This document shows positions 27,970 to 36,325 of a DNA stretch of 64,000 nucleotides, in pieces; position 1 is the first letter of the stretch; each line of letters opens with the position of its first letter. Made by a program: the position numbers and the translations under genes. The notes beneath the pieces were generated by a model. It had not been told where the DNA came from. It was given only the letters and a program-made list of their open reading frames with translations, and did no database searches. Source of the DNA: Alloalcanivorax dieselolei B5 (GTDB lineage: Bacteria > Pseudomonadota > Gammaproteobacteria > Pseudomonadales > Alcanivoracaceae); the NCBI RefSeq assembly GCF_000300005.1, contig NC_018691.1, positions 3,472,001-3,536,000 on the forward strand, given 5' to 3'.

Positions 27970-28296
27970 TTATTTTTTAATCCACTGCCCGTCCGGAGTT
28001 TTAACGTATTCCCCCCCAGAGGTTTTCTCGATAGCCTTCTGACCGGCCAGATTGGCCACCTGCTCCAACGTAATGCCATTCTGACGGGCGATACGTTCGT
28101 AGGCTTGGCGTCGTTTTTCATTGACATCCGATACCAGTTGCACGGCTTCCGGCGTTGCCTTCACCACCCCCAGATAGCCATTGGGTTGTTCACCCACCAA
28201 CCCCTGGGTTTTTGCCTGGTCCAGCTCCAATGCAAAGGCGGTCCCCGCCATCGTCAGCGTCGCTACCATCAGCGCGATTTTGATTATCTTCATCAT
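27970..28296 (-). CDS. ydbL: YdbL family periplasmic protein (DUF1318)
   Basis: 108 aa with a signal peptide (KIIKIALMVATLTMAGTAFA). The mature part LELDQAKTQGLVGEQPNGYLGVV and RIARQNGITLEQVANLAGQKAIEKT is typical of YdbL. In E. coli YdbL works with YnbE and YdbH, where it is thought to keep YnbE from forming unproductive multimers. ATG 28296 has AAGGAGG upstream. It is the third gene of the ydbH-ynbE-ydbL unit, 39 nt after ynbE. Confidence 0.88.
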   Translation of the reverse strand: MMKIIKIALMVATLTMAGTAFALELDQAKTQGLVGEQPNGYLGVVKATPEAVQLVSDVNEKRRQAYERIARQNGITLEQVANLAGQKAIEKTSGGEYVKTPDGQWIKK

Positions 28297-28335
28297 GCCT
28301 TGCCTCCTTAAACGGCAATCTCTTGTTGGCAAGTG

Positions 28336-28536
28336 TTAGAACAGATCGTCGTTCTGTTCGAACAACGCATCGATGTCTTTTTCCACCTTCAACCGGATTT
28401 CATGATCAATTTTCACATTCAGGTTGATGGTGATCGGTTCCTTGGGCGCTTCCAGTGCCACCCGGGGCGTACAGGCCATCAGCGGCAACAGCAGAGCCGT
28501 CAGCAACAGGCCTCGCCCTCCCCGATTGATTTTCAT
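28336..28536 (-). CDS. ynbE: YnbE family outer-membrane lipoprotein
   Basis: 66 aa. The N-terminal signal ends in the lipobox LMAC, so the cysteine at residue 22 is lipidated. The mature part APKEPITINLNVKIDHEIRLKVEKDIDALF can pair as beta strands with the end of YdbH and complete a bridge across the periplasm. ATG 28536 overlaps the ydbH stop (ATGA), so the two are translationally coupled. Confidence 0.9.
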   Translation of the reverse strand: MKINRGGRGLLLTALLLPLMACTPRVALEAPKEPITINLNVKIDHEIRLKVEKDIDALFEQNDDLF

Positions 28537-31139
28537 TGTGTGCTCTCCATCGGCGTCCGTTTCATGATCTCATCGGTGATCTGATCACCGATGCGCAAGC
28601 TGCGCAACAGGTCCCTGACATTTTCCTTGTGCGTGTAATTAAAGACCACGGGCAGGCGATTTTGTTGCGGGTTGATGCCCTCAATGGTGACCGCCGCGTC
28701 CAGCCAGCCGCTGTCCTCCATATCCAGCTGTGCAAAAAAGCGACTGATCAACAGTGGATTCAATGAATCCAGTGCCAGGCCCACCGCCTGGTTGGATTGC
28801 GCCATGGCCTGGACCGCCGAGGTCATTGGAACTTCCAGGGACAAAGGGCCTTCGTTGGATAACCGTCCACCCCGCACCGCCACGCTGTTGCGCGACAAAC
28901 GCAGCGGCAGATAGCCGCCCACCGTACCGGACAGCGATACCACCGGCTCATTCTGCAACGCCGCCACCTGGTTCAGGTCAATACCGGTCACCACCACTGT
29001 CTGCCACTGATCCGACGGCCACTGCAACTTCGGCGCCAGCACCTCACCGCCGAGCACCTCGGCACGGATATCGCTGAAACGCCAGACCTCCAGGTCCGAG
29101 TGACCGCTCAAACGAATATTGGTGATCGGCGTACCCACATCCACCGACGCCAGGGAAATCGGCTCCCGTGTTCTCAGGTCGGCCTCACCATCCTGCCAGT
29201 CCAGCGCCAATCGTGCGTTCAGTCCGCACGCCAGCACACTGCCCCAGTCCAGGTCCGCCCCGGAGACATTGGCTTTAACCCCGAAAGAGACCACCTGGTC
29301 CCACAACCAGTCGCCGTCCGCGACCAACTGCCCGGACTGCAGGGTAAAGCCAAGCCCCCGGCTCAGTTCAGGACGCAACGCCGAAGACAACGACAGATCA
29401 CCGGCATAACCGGTGCCAAAGGGACGGGCACTGACCGCCAGCGACGCCTCCCAATCCTTCACCGCCAGTTCCGCGCGGGCACGCTGTCCGTTCAGATTCA
29501 CCGTGCCGGTGAGCACCGGCAGTTCCCAACGCTCCGCCAGCAGCCCTTCTCCCCGCAGAGCCAGTTGCCCGTGGATACCGCCATCCTGATAACGCAACGG
29601 CGTCCGAGCGGTCAGCGACAACGGCTTCAATAGGGTCTTTCCCTGCACCGCCTGCGCCACGGAAATCGCCGCGCCCCTGGCCAGAGTGAACACGCCATCG
29701 TGCCACTGCCAGCGACCATCAAGGTGCGCCGCGCCGCCCTGGTCCAGGTAATCAGCCGCGTCCACATCGGCATCCAGACGGCCGGCCCAAACGCCATGAT
29801 CGTCCCTCCGCCCACTCATTCGGGCCTGGAACGGCAGACGCTGATAACGACCCTTGAGAGAGGCCCGCACCGGCCAGTATGGCGGCTTCAGTTCCGCCAC
29901 CGGCGCCGTGGCCTCCACGCTCAGATCCGCGTTTTCGAGATGTACCTTGAGCGGCTCCCCACTGACGCCGTCCGCGCCCGCCCGGCCGCGCCAGCCGCCG
30001 CCCAGACGATACCCTTGCCATTGCCCGGCCAGGGACAACGCCCCTTGCCAATGCACGCCGTCCGGGCTCCACAGCAACTGGCTGTTACTGGTGGTCAGGG
30101 TGGCCTCCTGATAACGCACGGACAGTGGCAGCGTCACTTCTCCGTCGGCGGCCAACGGCACCGTCACCGACTCCCGCAGACTCAGCCGCATCTGTTCCGG
30201 CAGAGTCAGCTCAAACGGCGCCACCAGCAACTGCTCTCTCCGCCACTGAAAAGCGACCGCGCCATCCAACCCTTCGGACAGCGTCAAACGCCCCTGCCCC
30301 GCTCCCAGCCTCTGATCGTCGCTGGCCAGGGTCAGCAGCGCTTGCCCCTGTGGCCCCCGAGCCTCCAACCGCCCCCTGGCCTGCTCAATCACGCCATCAA
30401 AAGTCCCACTGGCGGTCAGCCCTTCCCCCGGCAATAACCGCCATCCCGCCGGCAGCGCCAACGGATCGGAAAGCGTCAGTGACGCCTGCCAGCGGGGTTG
30501 CTCCACGGTGACCGTACCACTCAGATTGGCCCGGTAATCCTCATCGGCCATACCCAGTTCGCTGCCGGTCAGCGCCAATTCGGCCCGGACCAGCTTTCCA
30601 GGAAGCCATTGCCCCGAGCCGCTGAATTCCACCGCGCCGATGGCGCGGCTGTCCAGATCCGACACCGGGATTTGCCCATGCACCTGCCATGCCCCGCTGT
30701 CCTGCCGGTAATCACCGAACACCTCGCCATTGCGGAATCCGGCCCGCCCCTGCCAGTGACCGTTTTTCTGCGTCAGCTCAAGGGATAACGGCGGATAATC
30801 CTGCCACTGAAATGCCCACACCCTGACATCCAACGCCGGCAGGTCGGGTAATTCGGAAAGCGGCTCGGAAGCGGTATCGGAATCACAATGGCGAATCGAC
30901 ACGCTGTCGGCAGTGACGGTGATGGGACGCAGCGAGGAAAGACGCAATCCCCGCAGAGACAAGGGGCGACATTCGCCCTGCCGCTGCCACAATCCGGTGA
31001 CTACCAGCCCTTGGCGCCAGCCGATCCCCTGCCAGCGCCAGCCCAGACTCCAGGCGACCACGAACGGTAACAGCAGCAACAACACCAGAACCACCAGTGT
31101 TGCCACCACCCCGATTCGACGCCGCGACCAAGCTGCCAT
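28533..31139 (-). CDS. ydbH: YdbH family AsmA-like intermembrane lipid transport protein
   Basis: 868 aa. One N-terminal transmembrane anchor (residues about 8-32) is followed by a long beta-rich AsmA-like periplasmic part. The C-terminal region has the YdbH-type GGEVLAPKLQWPSDQW and VVFNYTHKENVRDLLRSLRIGDQITDEI segments. With YhdP and TamB, YdbH moves phospholipids from inner to outer membrane in E. coli. ATG 31139 has AAGGA upstream. It leads the ydbH-ynbE-ydbL operon. A CACGCCA-N4-TGGCGTG hairpin or operator lies just upstream (31169-31186). Confidence 0.9.
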   Translation of the reverse strand: MAAWSRRRIGVVATLVVLVLLLLLPFVVAWSLGWRWQGIGWRQGLVVTGLWQRQGECRPLSLRGLRLSSLRPITVTADSVSIRHCDSDTASEPLSELPDLPALDVRVWAFQWQDYPPLSLELTQKNGHWQGRAGFRNGEVFGDYRQDSGAWQVHGQIPVSDLDSRAIGAVEFSGSGQWLPGKLVRAELALTGSELGMADEDYRANLSGTVTVEQPRWQASLTLSDPLALPAGWRLLPGEGLTASGTFDGVIEQARGRLEARGPQGQALLTLASDDQRLGAGQGRLTLSEGLDGAVAFQWRREQLLVAPFELTLPEQMRLSLRESVTVPLAADGEVTLPLSVRYQEATLTTSNSQLLWSPDGVHWQGALSLAGQWQGYRLGGGWRGRAGADGVSGEPLKVHLENADLSVEATAPVAELKPPYWPVRASLKGRYQRLPFQARMSGRRDDHGVWAGRLDADVDAADYLDQGGAAHLDGRWQWHDGVFTLARGAAISVAQAVQGKTLLKPLSLTARTPLRYQDGGIHGQLALRGEGLLAERWELPVLTGTVNLNGQRARAELAVKDWEASLAVSARPFGTGYAGDLSLSSALRPELSRGLGFTLQSGQLVADGDWLWDQVVSFGVKANVSGADLDWGSVLACGLNARLALDWQDGEADLRTREPISLASVDVGTPITNIRLSGHSDLEVWRFSDIRAEVLGGEVLAPKLQWPSDQWQTVVVTGIDLNQVAALQNEPVVSLSGTVGGYLPLRLSRNSVAVRGGRLSNEGPLSLEVPMTSAVQAMAQSNQAVGLALDSLNPLLISRFFAQLDMEDSGWLDAAVTIEGINPQQNRLPVVFNYTHKENVRDLLRSLRIGDQITDEIMKRTPMESTQ

Positions 31140-31262
31140 GGAGATCCTTGTCGGAAACGAATGTATCCCACGCCAAGCATGGCGTGTCCTTGTCAGGAAA
31201 TATAGAGGTCAAACCGAGGCAAAAGTGCCATGGGCGATGGGGTGGGCACTCGTCATGGAATA

Positions 31263-31648
31263 ACGGGAATGAGTCTCTCCGCTATCCCTGATGGAGGGCA
31301 TAAAAAAGGTTCATCGCGGAATGACGGGAATGAGTGTCTCCATCGGGGCACGGGTCTGCACGGAGGCCTTCCGGGATCGCTGTAAATACATCCCTGTAAG
31401 CTCCCGGTTTGACGTCCCTGTCAAACAGGGTCCCGGAAGGCCTCCGTGCAGACCCGTTTCGAGTGAACCGCCGCGTTCCGGACTCCAACGACGACGGACC
31501 TTTCCAGAAACGGCCGTCTGGCACCTCGAAGCAGAGCCGTGTTACGCCTTTGCGGAACCTGCTTCACGACGTTCCCGCAAAGGTGTAACACGGCTCTGCT
31601 GTCCCTGATGGAGGGTAAGGCCGTTTCCCTCTAAACCGCGATGAACCA
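31263..31648. repeat. Intergenic block of nested inverted and direct repeats
   Basis: There is no gene here. A 27-bp perfect inverted repeat (31350-31376 with 31431-31457) encloses a smaller hairpin (GTTTGAC-N6-GTCAAAC, 31407-31426). A second, nearly perfect 29-bp inverted repeat is at 31530-31558 with 31571-31600. The outer parts carry direct repeats TCCCTGATGGAGGG (31285 and 31602) and ACGGGAATGAG (31263 and 31324). An inverted pair GGTTCATCGCGG/CCGCGATGAACC sits at 31308-31319 and 31636-31647. This looks like a mosaic of short non-coding mobile repeats. Confidence 0.8.
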
Positions 31649-31679
31649 TAAAAAAGCCCCGGTGAAAATCACCAGGGCT
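31649..31679 (-). terminator. Terminator of tRNA-Pro
   Basis: On the minus strand AGCCCTGGTG-N5-CACCGGGGCT (one internal mismatch) is followed by a T run (plus-strand 31650-31655). It lies just beyond the 3' end of the tRNA-Pro remnant and is probably the original chromosomal terminator of that tRNA. Confidence 0.75.
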
Positions 31680-31693
31680 CTTTCTCTCTCGTT

Positions 31694-31742
31694 TGGTCGG
31701 GACGGGAGGATTCGAACCTCCGACCCCTTGCACCCCATGCAA
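31694..31742 (-). other. 3' half of tRNA-Pro(GGG): attachment site of an integrated element
   Basis: Minus-strand sequence from the anticodon stem to the encoded CCA matches tRNA-Pro(GGG): loop ATGGGGT, T-arm GGAGG-TTCGAAT-CCTCC, acceptor CGTCCCGA. The 5' half (acceptor, D-arm) is missing; identity stops at the 5' side of the anticodon stem and AT-rich sequence follows. A tyrosine integrase starts 185 nt away. This is the pattern of a tRNA fragment displaced by site-specific integration. I found no intact tRNA-Pro in the window, so the other end should lie beyond 64000 or was lost. Confidence 0.85.
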
Positions 31743-31926
31743 TTTCTATATGGATGAGCACGGACCCTGGCGAACTTTCAGAGAGGCCTCTATGATAGAA
31801 AATACGCGGCTTTCAGCCTGTTCTTGTGTCTACACAAGTCCGCTGACATCCGCCGACAGCCAGACGATCCGGTGGGGCAAAAGTGGGGCAAAATTATCAA
31901 ACCGCAGATTATGCAGGGAGTAGAAC

Positions 31927-33303
31927 ATGGCCAAACTGACGGTTAAGCAACTGGAAGCCCTCACCGCAATGGATGACGGCAAGACACTGCGCGAGGATAA
32001 CGGCCTGGTCGCCAAGGTCCGCGCCGGCGTGCGAGGCGTCACGGTACTGTTTCGCTATGAGTTCAAACTGGATGGGGTCAAGCGTGATTACCGCCTCGGC
32101 AGTTGGCCCAAGAAAACACTGGCCCAGATTCGGGCCAACCGTGACGAAGCCAAAGCCTCAGTTACCAAAGGTATCGACCCCACCGCTGCCCAGAAGGCAG
32201 CCAGGATTGAAGCCCAAGCCGCCATTGCCTCAACCATCGCCGAAGCCGAGCGCCAAGCGTCGGAAAACAGGACGGTGAACGAGCTATTTGAAGCTTGGCT
32301 CGACGATGGCGTATCGCGGCAAGATAACAATGCCGAACTCCGCAGAAGTTTTGGCAAAGACGTGCTCCCCTTGATTGGCAAGACGCCGCTGCGTGCCTTG
32401 ACCGATAAGGACCTCCTCTCTGTGCTCAGAACGGTAAAGGCTCGCGGCCTGAACCGCTCCGTCGTTATTCTGAACAACGACTTGGGTCAAATGCTGCGCT
32501 GGGCAGAGAAACGGAAACCCTGGCGCACCTTGATGGCTGACGGGAACCCTGCCGATCTGGTGGATGTCAAGCCCCTACTGGATAGCGACTATCAGGAAGA
32601 ACGGGAGCGGGTACTCTCCGCCGAAGAGATTCGAGAGCTGCGAGACGTCTTCGAGAAACTGGAAGCGGATTACGCTGCCCTGCCGGCGGGCCAGAAATAC
32701 AGCGGCATCCGCCCGGTAAACCCGCGCGTGCAATGCGCCATCTGGATCTGCCTGGCGACCCTATGCCGCATCGGCGAGCTGCTTCAAGCGGAATGGAAGC
32801 ATGTCGACTTTGCCACCGGTCACTGGTTCATCCCCGCGCAGAACACCAAGGGGCATCGCGGAAAGCGGCAAGACCACCATGTCTTTCTATCGCCTTTTGC
32901 ATTGTCACAGTTCAAACGGCTACACCAGGAAACCGGGCACACCCCCTTCCTATTCCCAAACAGAGTTGGAGACAGCCACGTCAACACGAAGACTGTCAGC
33001 AAACTGATCGGTGACCGGCAGTGCCGCTTCAAGAATCGCAGCAAACCTCTGGCCGGCCGACATAATGATGACAGCTTGGTCCTGGCAAATGGTCGAAATG
33101 GCGCATGGAGCCCACACGACATGCGCCGCACGGGTGCGACAATGATGCAAGCGATCGGCGTACCGCTCGACATCATAGATCGCTGCCAGAATCATCTCCT
33201 GGGCGGCTCGAAAGTCCGGCGGCATTACCTGCGCCATGACTACGCCAAAGAGAAAGCGGAGGCATGGAAGCTACTAGGAGAGCACATAGAAGCGCTATTG
33301 TAA
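31927..33303 (+). CDS. Tyrosine recombinase/integrase (P4-like)
   Basis: 458 aa. An N-terminal DUF4102-like arm-binding domain (residues 1-95) includes LRVKxx-like KVRAGVRGVTVLFRYEFKLDG. The catalytic domain has R281 (LCRIGELLQAEW), H397 and R400 (HDMRRT), H423 (NHLLGG) and the nucleophile near Y434 (RRHYLRHDY). It would integrate and excise the element at the adjacent tRNA-Pro site. GCAGGGAG precedes ATG 31927. All catalytic residues are present, so it could be active. Confidence 0.93.
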   Translation: MAKLTVKQLEALTAMDDGKTLREDNGLVAKVRAGVRGVTVLFRYEFKLDGVKRDYRLGSWPKKTLAQIRANRDEAKASVTKGIDPTAAQKAARIEAQAAIASTIAEAERQASENRTVNELFEAWLDDGVSRQDNNAELRRSFGKDVLPLIGKTPLRALTDKDLLSVLRTVKARGLNRSVVILNNDLGQMLRWAEKRKPWRTLMADGNPADLVDVKPLLDSDYQEERERVLSAEEIRELRDVFEKLEADYAALPAGQKYSGIRPVNPRVQCAIWICLATLCRIGELLQAEWKHVDFATGHWFIPAQNTKGHRGKRQDHHVFLSPFALSQFKRLHQETGHTPFLFPNRVGDSHVNTKTVSKLIGDRQCRFKNRSKPLAGRHNDDSLVLANGRNGAWSPHDMRRTGATMMQAIGVPLDIIDRCQNHLLGGSKVRRHYLRHDYAKEKAEAWKLLGEHIEALL

Positions 33304-33345
33304 GCGTTGGTCCGCTCCATGCTGAGCGGGCAGCTGGGGCTCTAC

Positions 33346-34281
33346 CTACTCGAACAGGGCGGCGACTTCCCTCAGGACCTCTACAGCCGAATCAAAATCC
33401 ATACTTTCATCATCGTCAGCGTACGACATCGCATCCACAAACTGTGTGTACTCTTCGCGATACTCCTTATCGTTATCCAGGCACTCAATGGCCTCCTGAA
33501 TCGACTCTGTAAACGGGGCCTGAGTATCGCGCTTTCCTGTCTGCCGATCGCCTTCGAATGAGGATTCTGCGACATCCACAAACAGCTCCTGATCTTCCCT
33601 AATCACAGAGATCAGCGCAGCAATATCGTGAAGATGGCGAATCATCGCGGGATCATCACCGTGAGCTGATCGATCACGCTTCAGCACACGCCATGTCAAC
33701 GCACTTAACTTGTCGGCTGCTGTCTCAATCGGCGGCAGGCACAAGATTTCGACTTCAGGTTCAGTCTCTGTGTAGTACGAAACGAAAGACTGAACCTGCC
33801 TGACCTCCGCTTCCAGCCGAGGCTGGGTAAAACTGAATTCAATCTGCAAGCCTGCTCGTAGCGCGGCACTGGTATCATGATTTTGCGGATAGCCAAGCTC
33901 GAATTTCACGTAATTACTGGCAACAGCAACTTGGTCTCTATCCAGCATCAAAACATCAACACTCTCAACCGCGCCCAGAATACCTTCACGGTACGCACTG
34001 CGAAGCTTCCTCATTTGCCCCGCACTTCCCGACTGCAACGCCAAACAACGGAAATCCAAGTCTTCGGAAAAGCGCTGTATTAGCCCATACCCCTTGGAAA
34101 GACTGGTACCCCCAGAAAAAATCCCCTGAAATCCATCACTCTCATACTCAGCAATAGCCTTCAAGGCTTGAACTGAATACCAGTCTTTCTCGACAAAGGC
34201 AGAACCGATACCCATCTCCGCCGCAATTTCCTCAATAACGTCGGGATCAGGAGACATACTGATACTTGATTGACTTGCCAT
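33346..34281 (-). CDS. AbiEii-type nucleotidyltransferase toxin
   Basis: 311 aa from ATG 34281. The nucleotidyltransferase signature is GGTSLSKGYGLIQRFSEDLDF (residues 57-77), with the SEDLD acidic pair that coordinates metal. Such toxins of type IV (AbiE) systems modify tRNA or other RNAs with nucleotides and stop growth during phage infection. The start is ambiguous: GTG 34305 and ATG 34257 are alternatives. It overlaps the end of the partner gene by 35 nt, so the pair is co-translated. Confidence 0.87.
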   Translation of the reverse strand: MASQSSISMSPDPDVIEEIAAEMGIGSAFVEKDWYSVQALKAIAEYESDGFQGIFSGGTSLSKGYGLIQRFSEDLDFRCLALQSGSAGQMRKLRSAYREGILGAVESVDVLMLDRDQVAVASNYVKFELGYPQNHDTSAALRAGLQIEFSFTQPRLEAEVRQVQSFVSYYTETEPEVEILCLPPIETAADKLSALTWRVLKRDRSAHGDDPAMIRHLHDIAALISVIREDQELFVDVAESSFEGDRQTGKRDTQAPFTESIQEAIECLDNDKEYREEYTQFVDAMSYADDDESMDFDSAVEVLREVAALFE

Positions 34282-34660
34282 CGTAGGCCATCTTCCTTGA
34301 AACACGCCCCTTCACAGCAATCAGCCGCCCGGTGGGCACCTGCGTAGAGCGCCTGCTGTTATAGCTCGTCTGCTCTTTAGACGAGACCACTTCAACACCC
34401 AGCTTCTGGGTCAGGGCCTCACGAGCCAGCTCTGGCAACGGCTTTACCGGAACAAGCTTGTTACTGAGCGAGGAACGCCTGGCTTTGGCATAAAGGCCTC
34501 GCCCGAACTTGATCAACACCTCCTCCCGCACCAGCTCACGCAGGGCTCGACCAACCTGGTCCCGATCAGACAGATCACTAAAGTCAGCGGGCACAAAGAC
34601 CACGCCAGCATTCCGGCTTATCCTGTACTTTACCTTCGACTTCAATGAGTTAAGCGCCAT
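34247..34660 (-). CDS. AbiEi-like antitoxin/regulator (DUF6088 type)
   Basis: 137 aa. The N-terminal winged helix (ALNSLKSKVKYRISRN... DQVGRALRELVREEVLIKFGRGLYAKA) resembles the regulatory domain of AbiEi and DUF6088 proteins, which repress their own operon and neutralise the toxin. ATG 34660 has GGAG about 9 nt upstream; the frame extends 19 codons higher but into AT-rich non-coding sequence. The toxin gene follows with overlap. Confidence 0.82.
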   Translation of the reverse strand: MALNSLKSKVKYRISRNAGVVFVPADFSDLSDRDQVGRALRELVREEVLIKFGRGLYAKARRSSLSNKLVPVKPLPELAREALTQKLGVEVVSSKEQTSYNSRRSTQVPTGRLIAVKGRVSRKMAYDGKSIKYQYVS

Positions 34661-34925
34661 GTTCCACTCCTGCCAATACAGCAGCAACATACAATTATAC
34701 GACACTATAACACACACAATGAAAACATAATATTCAACAATATCAGCATCTTATGAAATCCCACGAAAAATCGCGAACCCAAATAAGTCGTCACTCCCGT
34801 ATAAGTTAGGACTCTTGCGCGGAAACCCGACACTGTCCTTTTGGCCACCCCTTGAACAGGGTGGTGTTTTCTATATGCTGACCTCTAATCACCTGATGTG
34901 TTTTACAGCATTCAAGGAGACCGCC

Positions 34926-35075
34926 ATGGACAGGGGCCTAGCCCGCATCATCCTGGTCGACAGCTACATGCCTGGCCGAGCCACGGAGGTGGCGGTCTCT
35001 GGACACACCAGCATCAACGGGCGAAATGGGGCCGGCAGGACTCTGGAGCTGGTACCGGTAGAGCGTCTGCCATGA
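34926..35075 (+). pseudogene. 49-aa remnant of an SMC-like ATPase N-terminus
   Basis: A short frame from ATG 34926 with a strong AAGGAG ribosome site. Residues 6-39 (ARIILVDSYMPGR..., SGHTSINGRNGAGRT) match the opening of large SMC/MukB-like coiled-coil ATPases, where the P-loop is usually GxNGAGKT. Here the catalytic lysine position is arginine, and the frame ends ten residues later (LELVPVERLP). No coiled-coil or downstream ATPase part remains. Its stop overlaps the WYL gene start (ATGA). It may be a decayed defence gene or a kept leader peptide. Confidence 0.6.
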
Positions 35076-35902
35076 GCCATCACGACTACCGGCGCGAGAC
35101 CCGCCATCAAGCCCTGGAACTCCTGATTCGCTGGGAAGGCGGGTGCAATGCCACTACCTTGGGAGAACTCTTCAGCCTGGATCGCACCAATGCGGGCAGG
35201 GACTTCCGCGACTACCGGGCCCGCTTCGGGGGAATCGAATATGACGCCTCCCGACGGCAGTACCGCGCCAGCTGCTCGTTTCGTTGCCACTTCAGTGACG
35301 GCAGCCTGGACGAATATGTGGCTTTGTGCGCACGGCACAAGCGTCACGACGGCATTTTCGACTTTGCCACCGCAAGCCCCATTCCCGTTCGCGAGCCCGT
35401 CATTCAGGATGTTGTGGCGGCGATCCTGAATCGGGTCCCAATCGACATTACCTACCGCTCCTGGAATCACCCGGCGGGAATTGAACGTCGGATTCACCCA
35501 CATGCGATCGCCTTTTCCGGCCTGCGCTGGCATGCCCGCGCCTTCGATAAAAGAACTCAGTCTTACCGGGACTTCAACCTGAACCGTATAATTGCTCTGG
35601 ATACAGTACGAGGAGTCGCCTACGTCAGCGGAGATAAAGACCTCTACTGGAATACCCGAGCAACGATTAAACTGATTGCCAACCCGAAGCTTTCAACTGA
35701 AGAGAAAACGATGGTGGAAGCCGAGTACGGGATGACCAACGGGGTCCTGCTCATACGACCTCGGCAATCCATGTGTCACTACGTCCTGCAGTCATTAAAT
35801 GCGGAAATTGTAGACAATGAGGCCGCCTGCTCAGGTCGCGCCCGCCCTATAGTGGTAGCAAATGCCAAAGATATACGACCTTTTCTTTTTGGGAACTCTT
35901 GA
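35072..35902 (+). CDS. WYL-domain transcriptional regulator (BrxR/CapW-like)
   Basis: 276 aa. The N-terminal winged helix (RHQALELLIRWEGGCNATTLGELFSLDRTNAGRDFRDYRARF) is followed by a WYL domain (ITYRSWNHPAGIERRIHPHAIAFSGLRWHARAFDKRTQSYRDFNLNRI) and a C-terminal domain (GVLLIRPRQSMCHYVLQSLNAEIV). This order is that of BrxR/CapW repressors that control phage-defence operons such as BREX and CBASS. ATG 35072 lies inside the stop of the SMC-like remnant, so expression depends on it. No intact defence operon is adjacent. Confidence 0.85.
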   Translation: MSHHDYRRETRHQALELLIRWEGGCNATTLGELFSLDRTNAGRDFRDYRARFGGIEYDASRRQYRASCSFRCHFSDGSLDEYVALCARHKRHDGIFDFATASPIPVREPVIQDVVAAILNRVPIDITYRSWNHPAGIERRIHPHAIAFSGLRWHARAFDKRTQSYRDFNLNRIIALDTVRGVAYVSGDKDLYWNTRATIKLIANPKLSTEEKTMVEAEYGMTNGVLLIRPRQSMCHYVLQSLNAEIVDNEAACSGRARPIVVANAKDIRPFLFGNS

Positions 35903-36325
35903 TGCAGCGGTGTGTTAGGCATGATTTACAGGGCATTTATTTATATAGGCCCAAAAACCTACACTTAGCCCAATACTTATTTGTTGAATTCGAGCGAACA
36001 AGGGCGGATATGTACAGATAGATCCCAATCGCTTCCACTACCTTTATCAGGAAAAAAGGCCACTGCCCGGTCGGGCAGTGACCAGCCTGATTGCCAATCG
36101 CTCTTTTGATAGGAGATATTGCGTCGATTGACAAGATATAGACGATTTCAGTTTGGTGACACCGAACCCGATTCATAAAAAATTAACAATAAAGACGTCA
36201 TAACGAAATGATAGGCCTGACCTGGGCGACCGTAGACCGTTCGCACGGCATTACGGCCCCTTCACTCCGTACAGGATTTACTCCCTATTATAAACAAGAC
36301 CAGCCAGGCGGACGCCATGTTCCCA
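35903..36325. other. AT-rich intergenic region between element genes and adhesin locus
   Basis: No convincing gene. A 79-codon minus-strand frame (35937-36176) has no ribosome site and contains the adhesin terminator. No direct repeat of the tRNA-Pro attachment sequence is present, so this is not an obvious element boundary. Confidence 0.55.
36052..36083 (-). terminator. Terminator downstream of the first giant adhesin gene
   Basis: Minus-strand stem GGTCACTGCCC-GACC-GGGCAGTGGCC (36083-36058, one mismatch) followed by TTTTTT (36057-36052). It lies about 240 nt after the adhesin stop codon and is the first strong minus-strand terminator after it. Confidence 0.8.

Noticed and set aside
31140-31262. 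Possible small gene or RNA upstream of ydbH
   Set aside because: Only a short palindrome (31169-31186) and repeated CCTTGTC words are visible; no promoter-terminator pair or coding frame.
35937-36176. 79-codon minus-strand frame
   Set aside because: No ribosome site, no family, and it contains the adhesin terminator hairpin.
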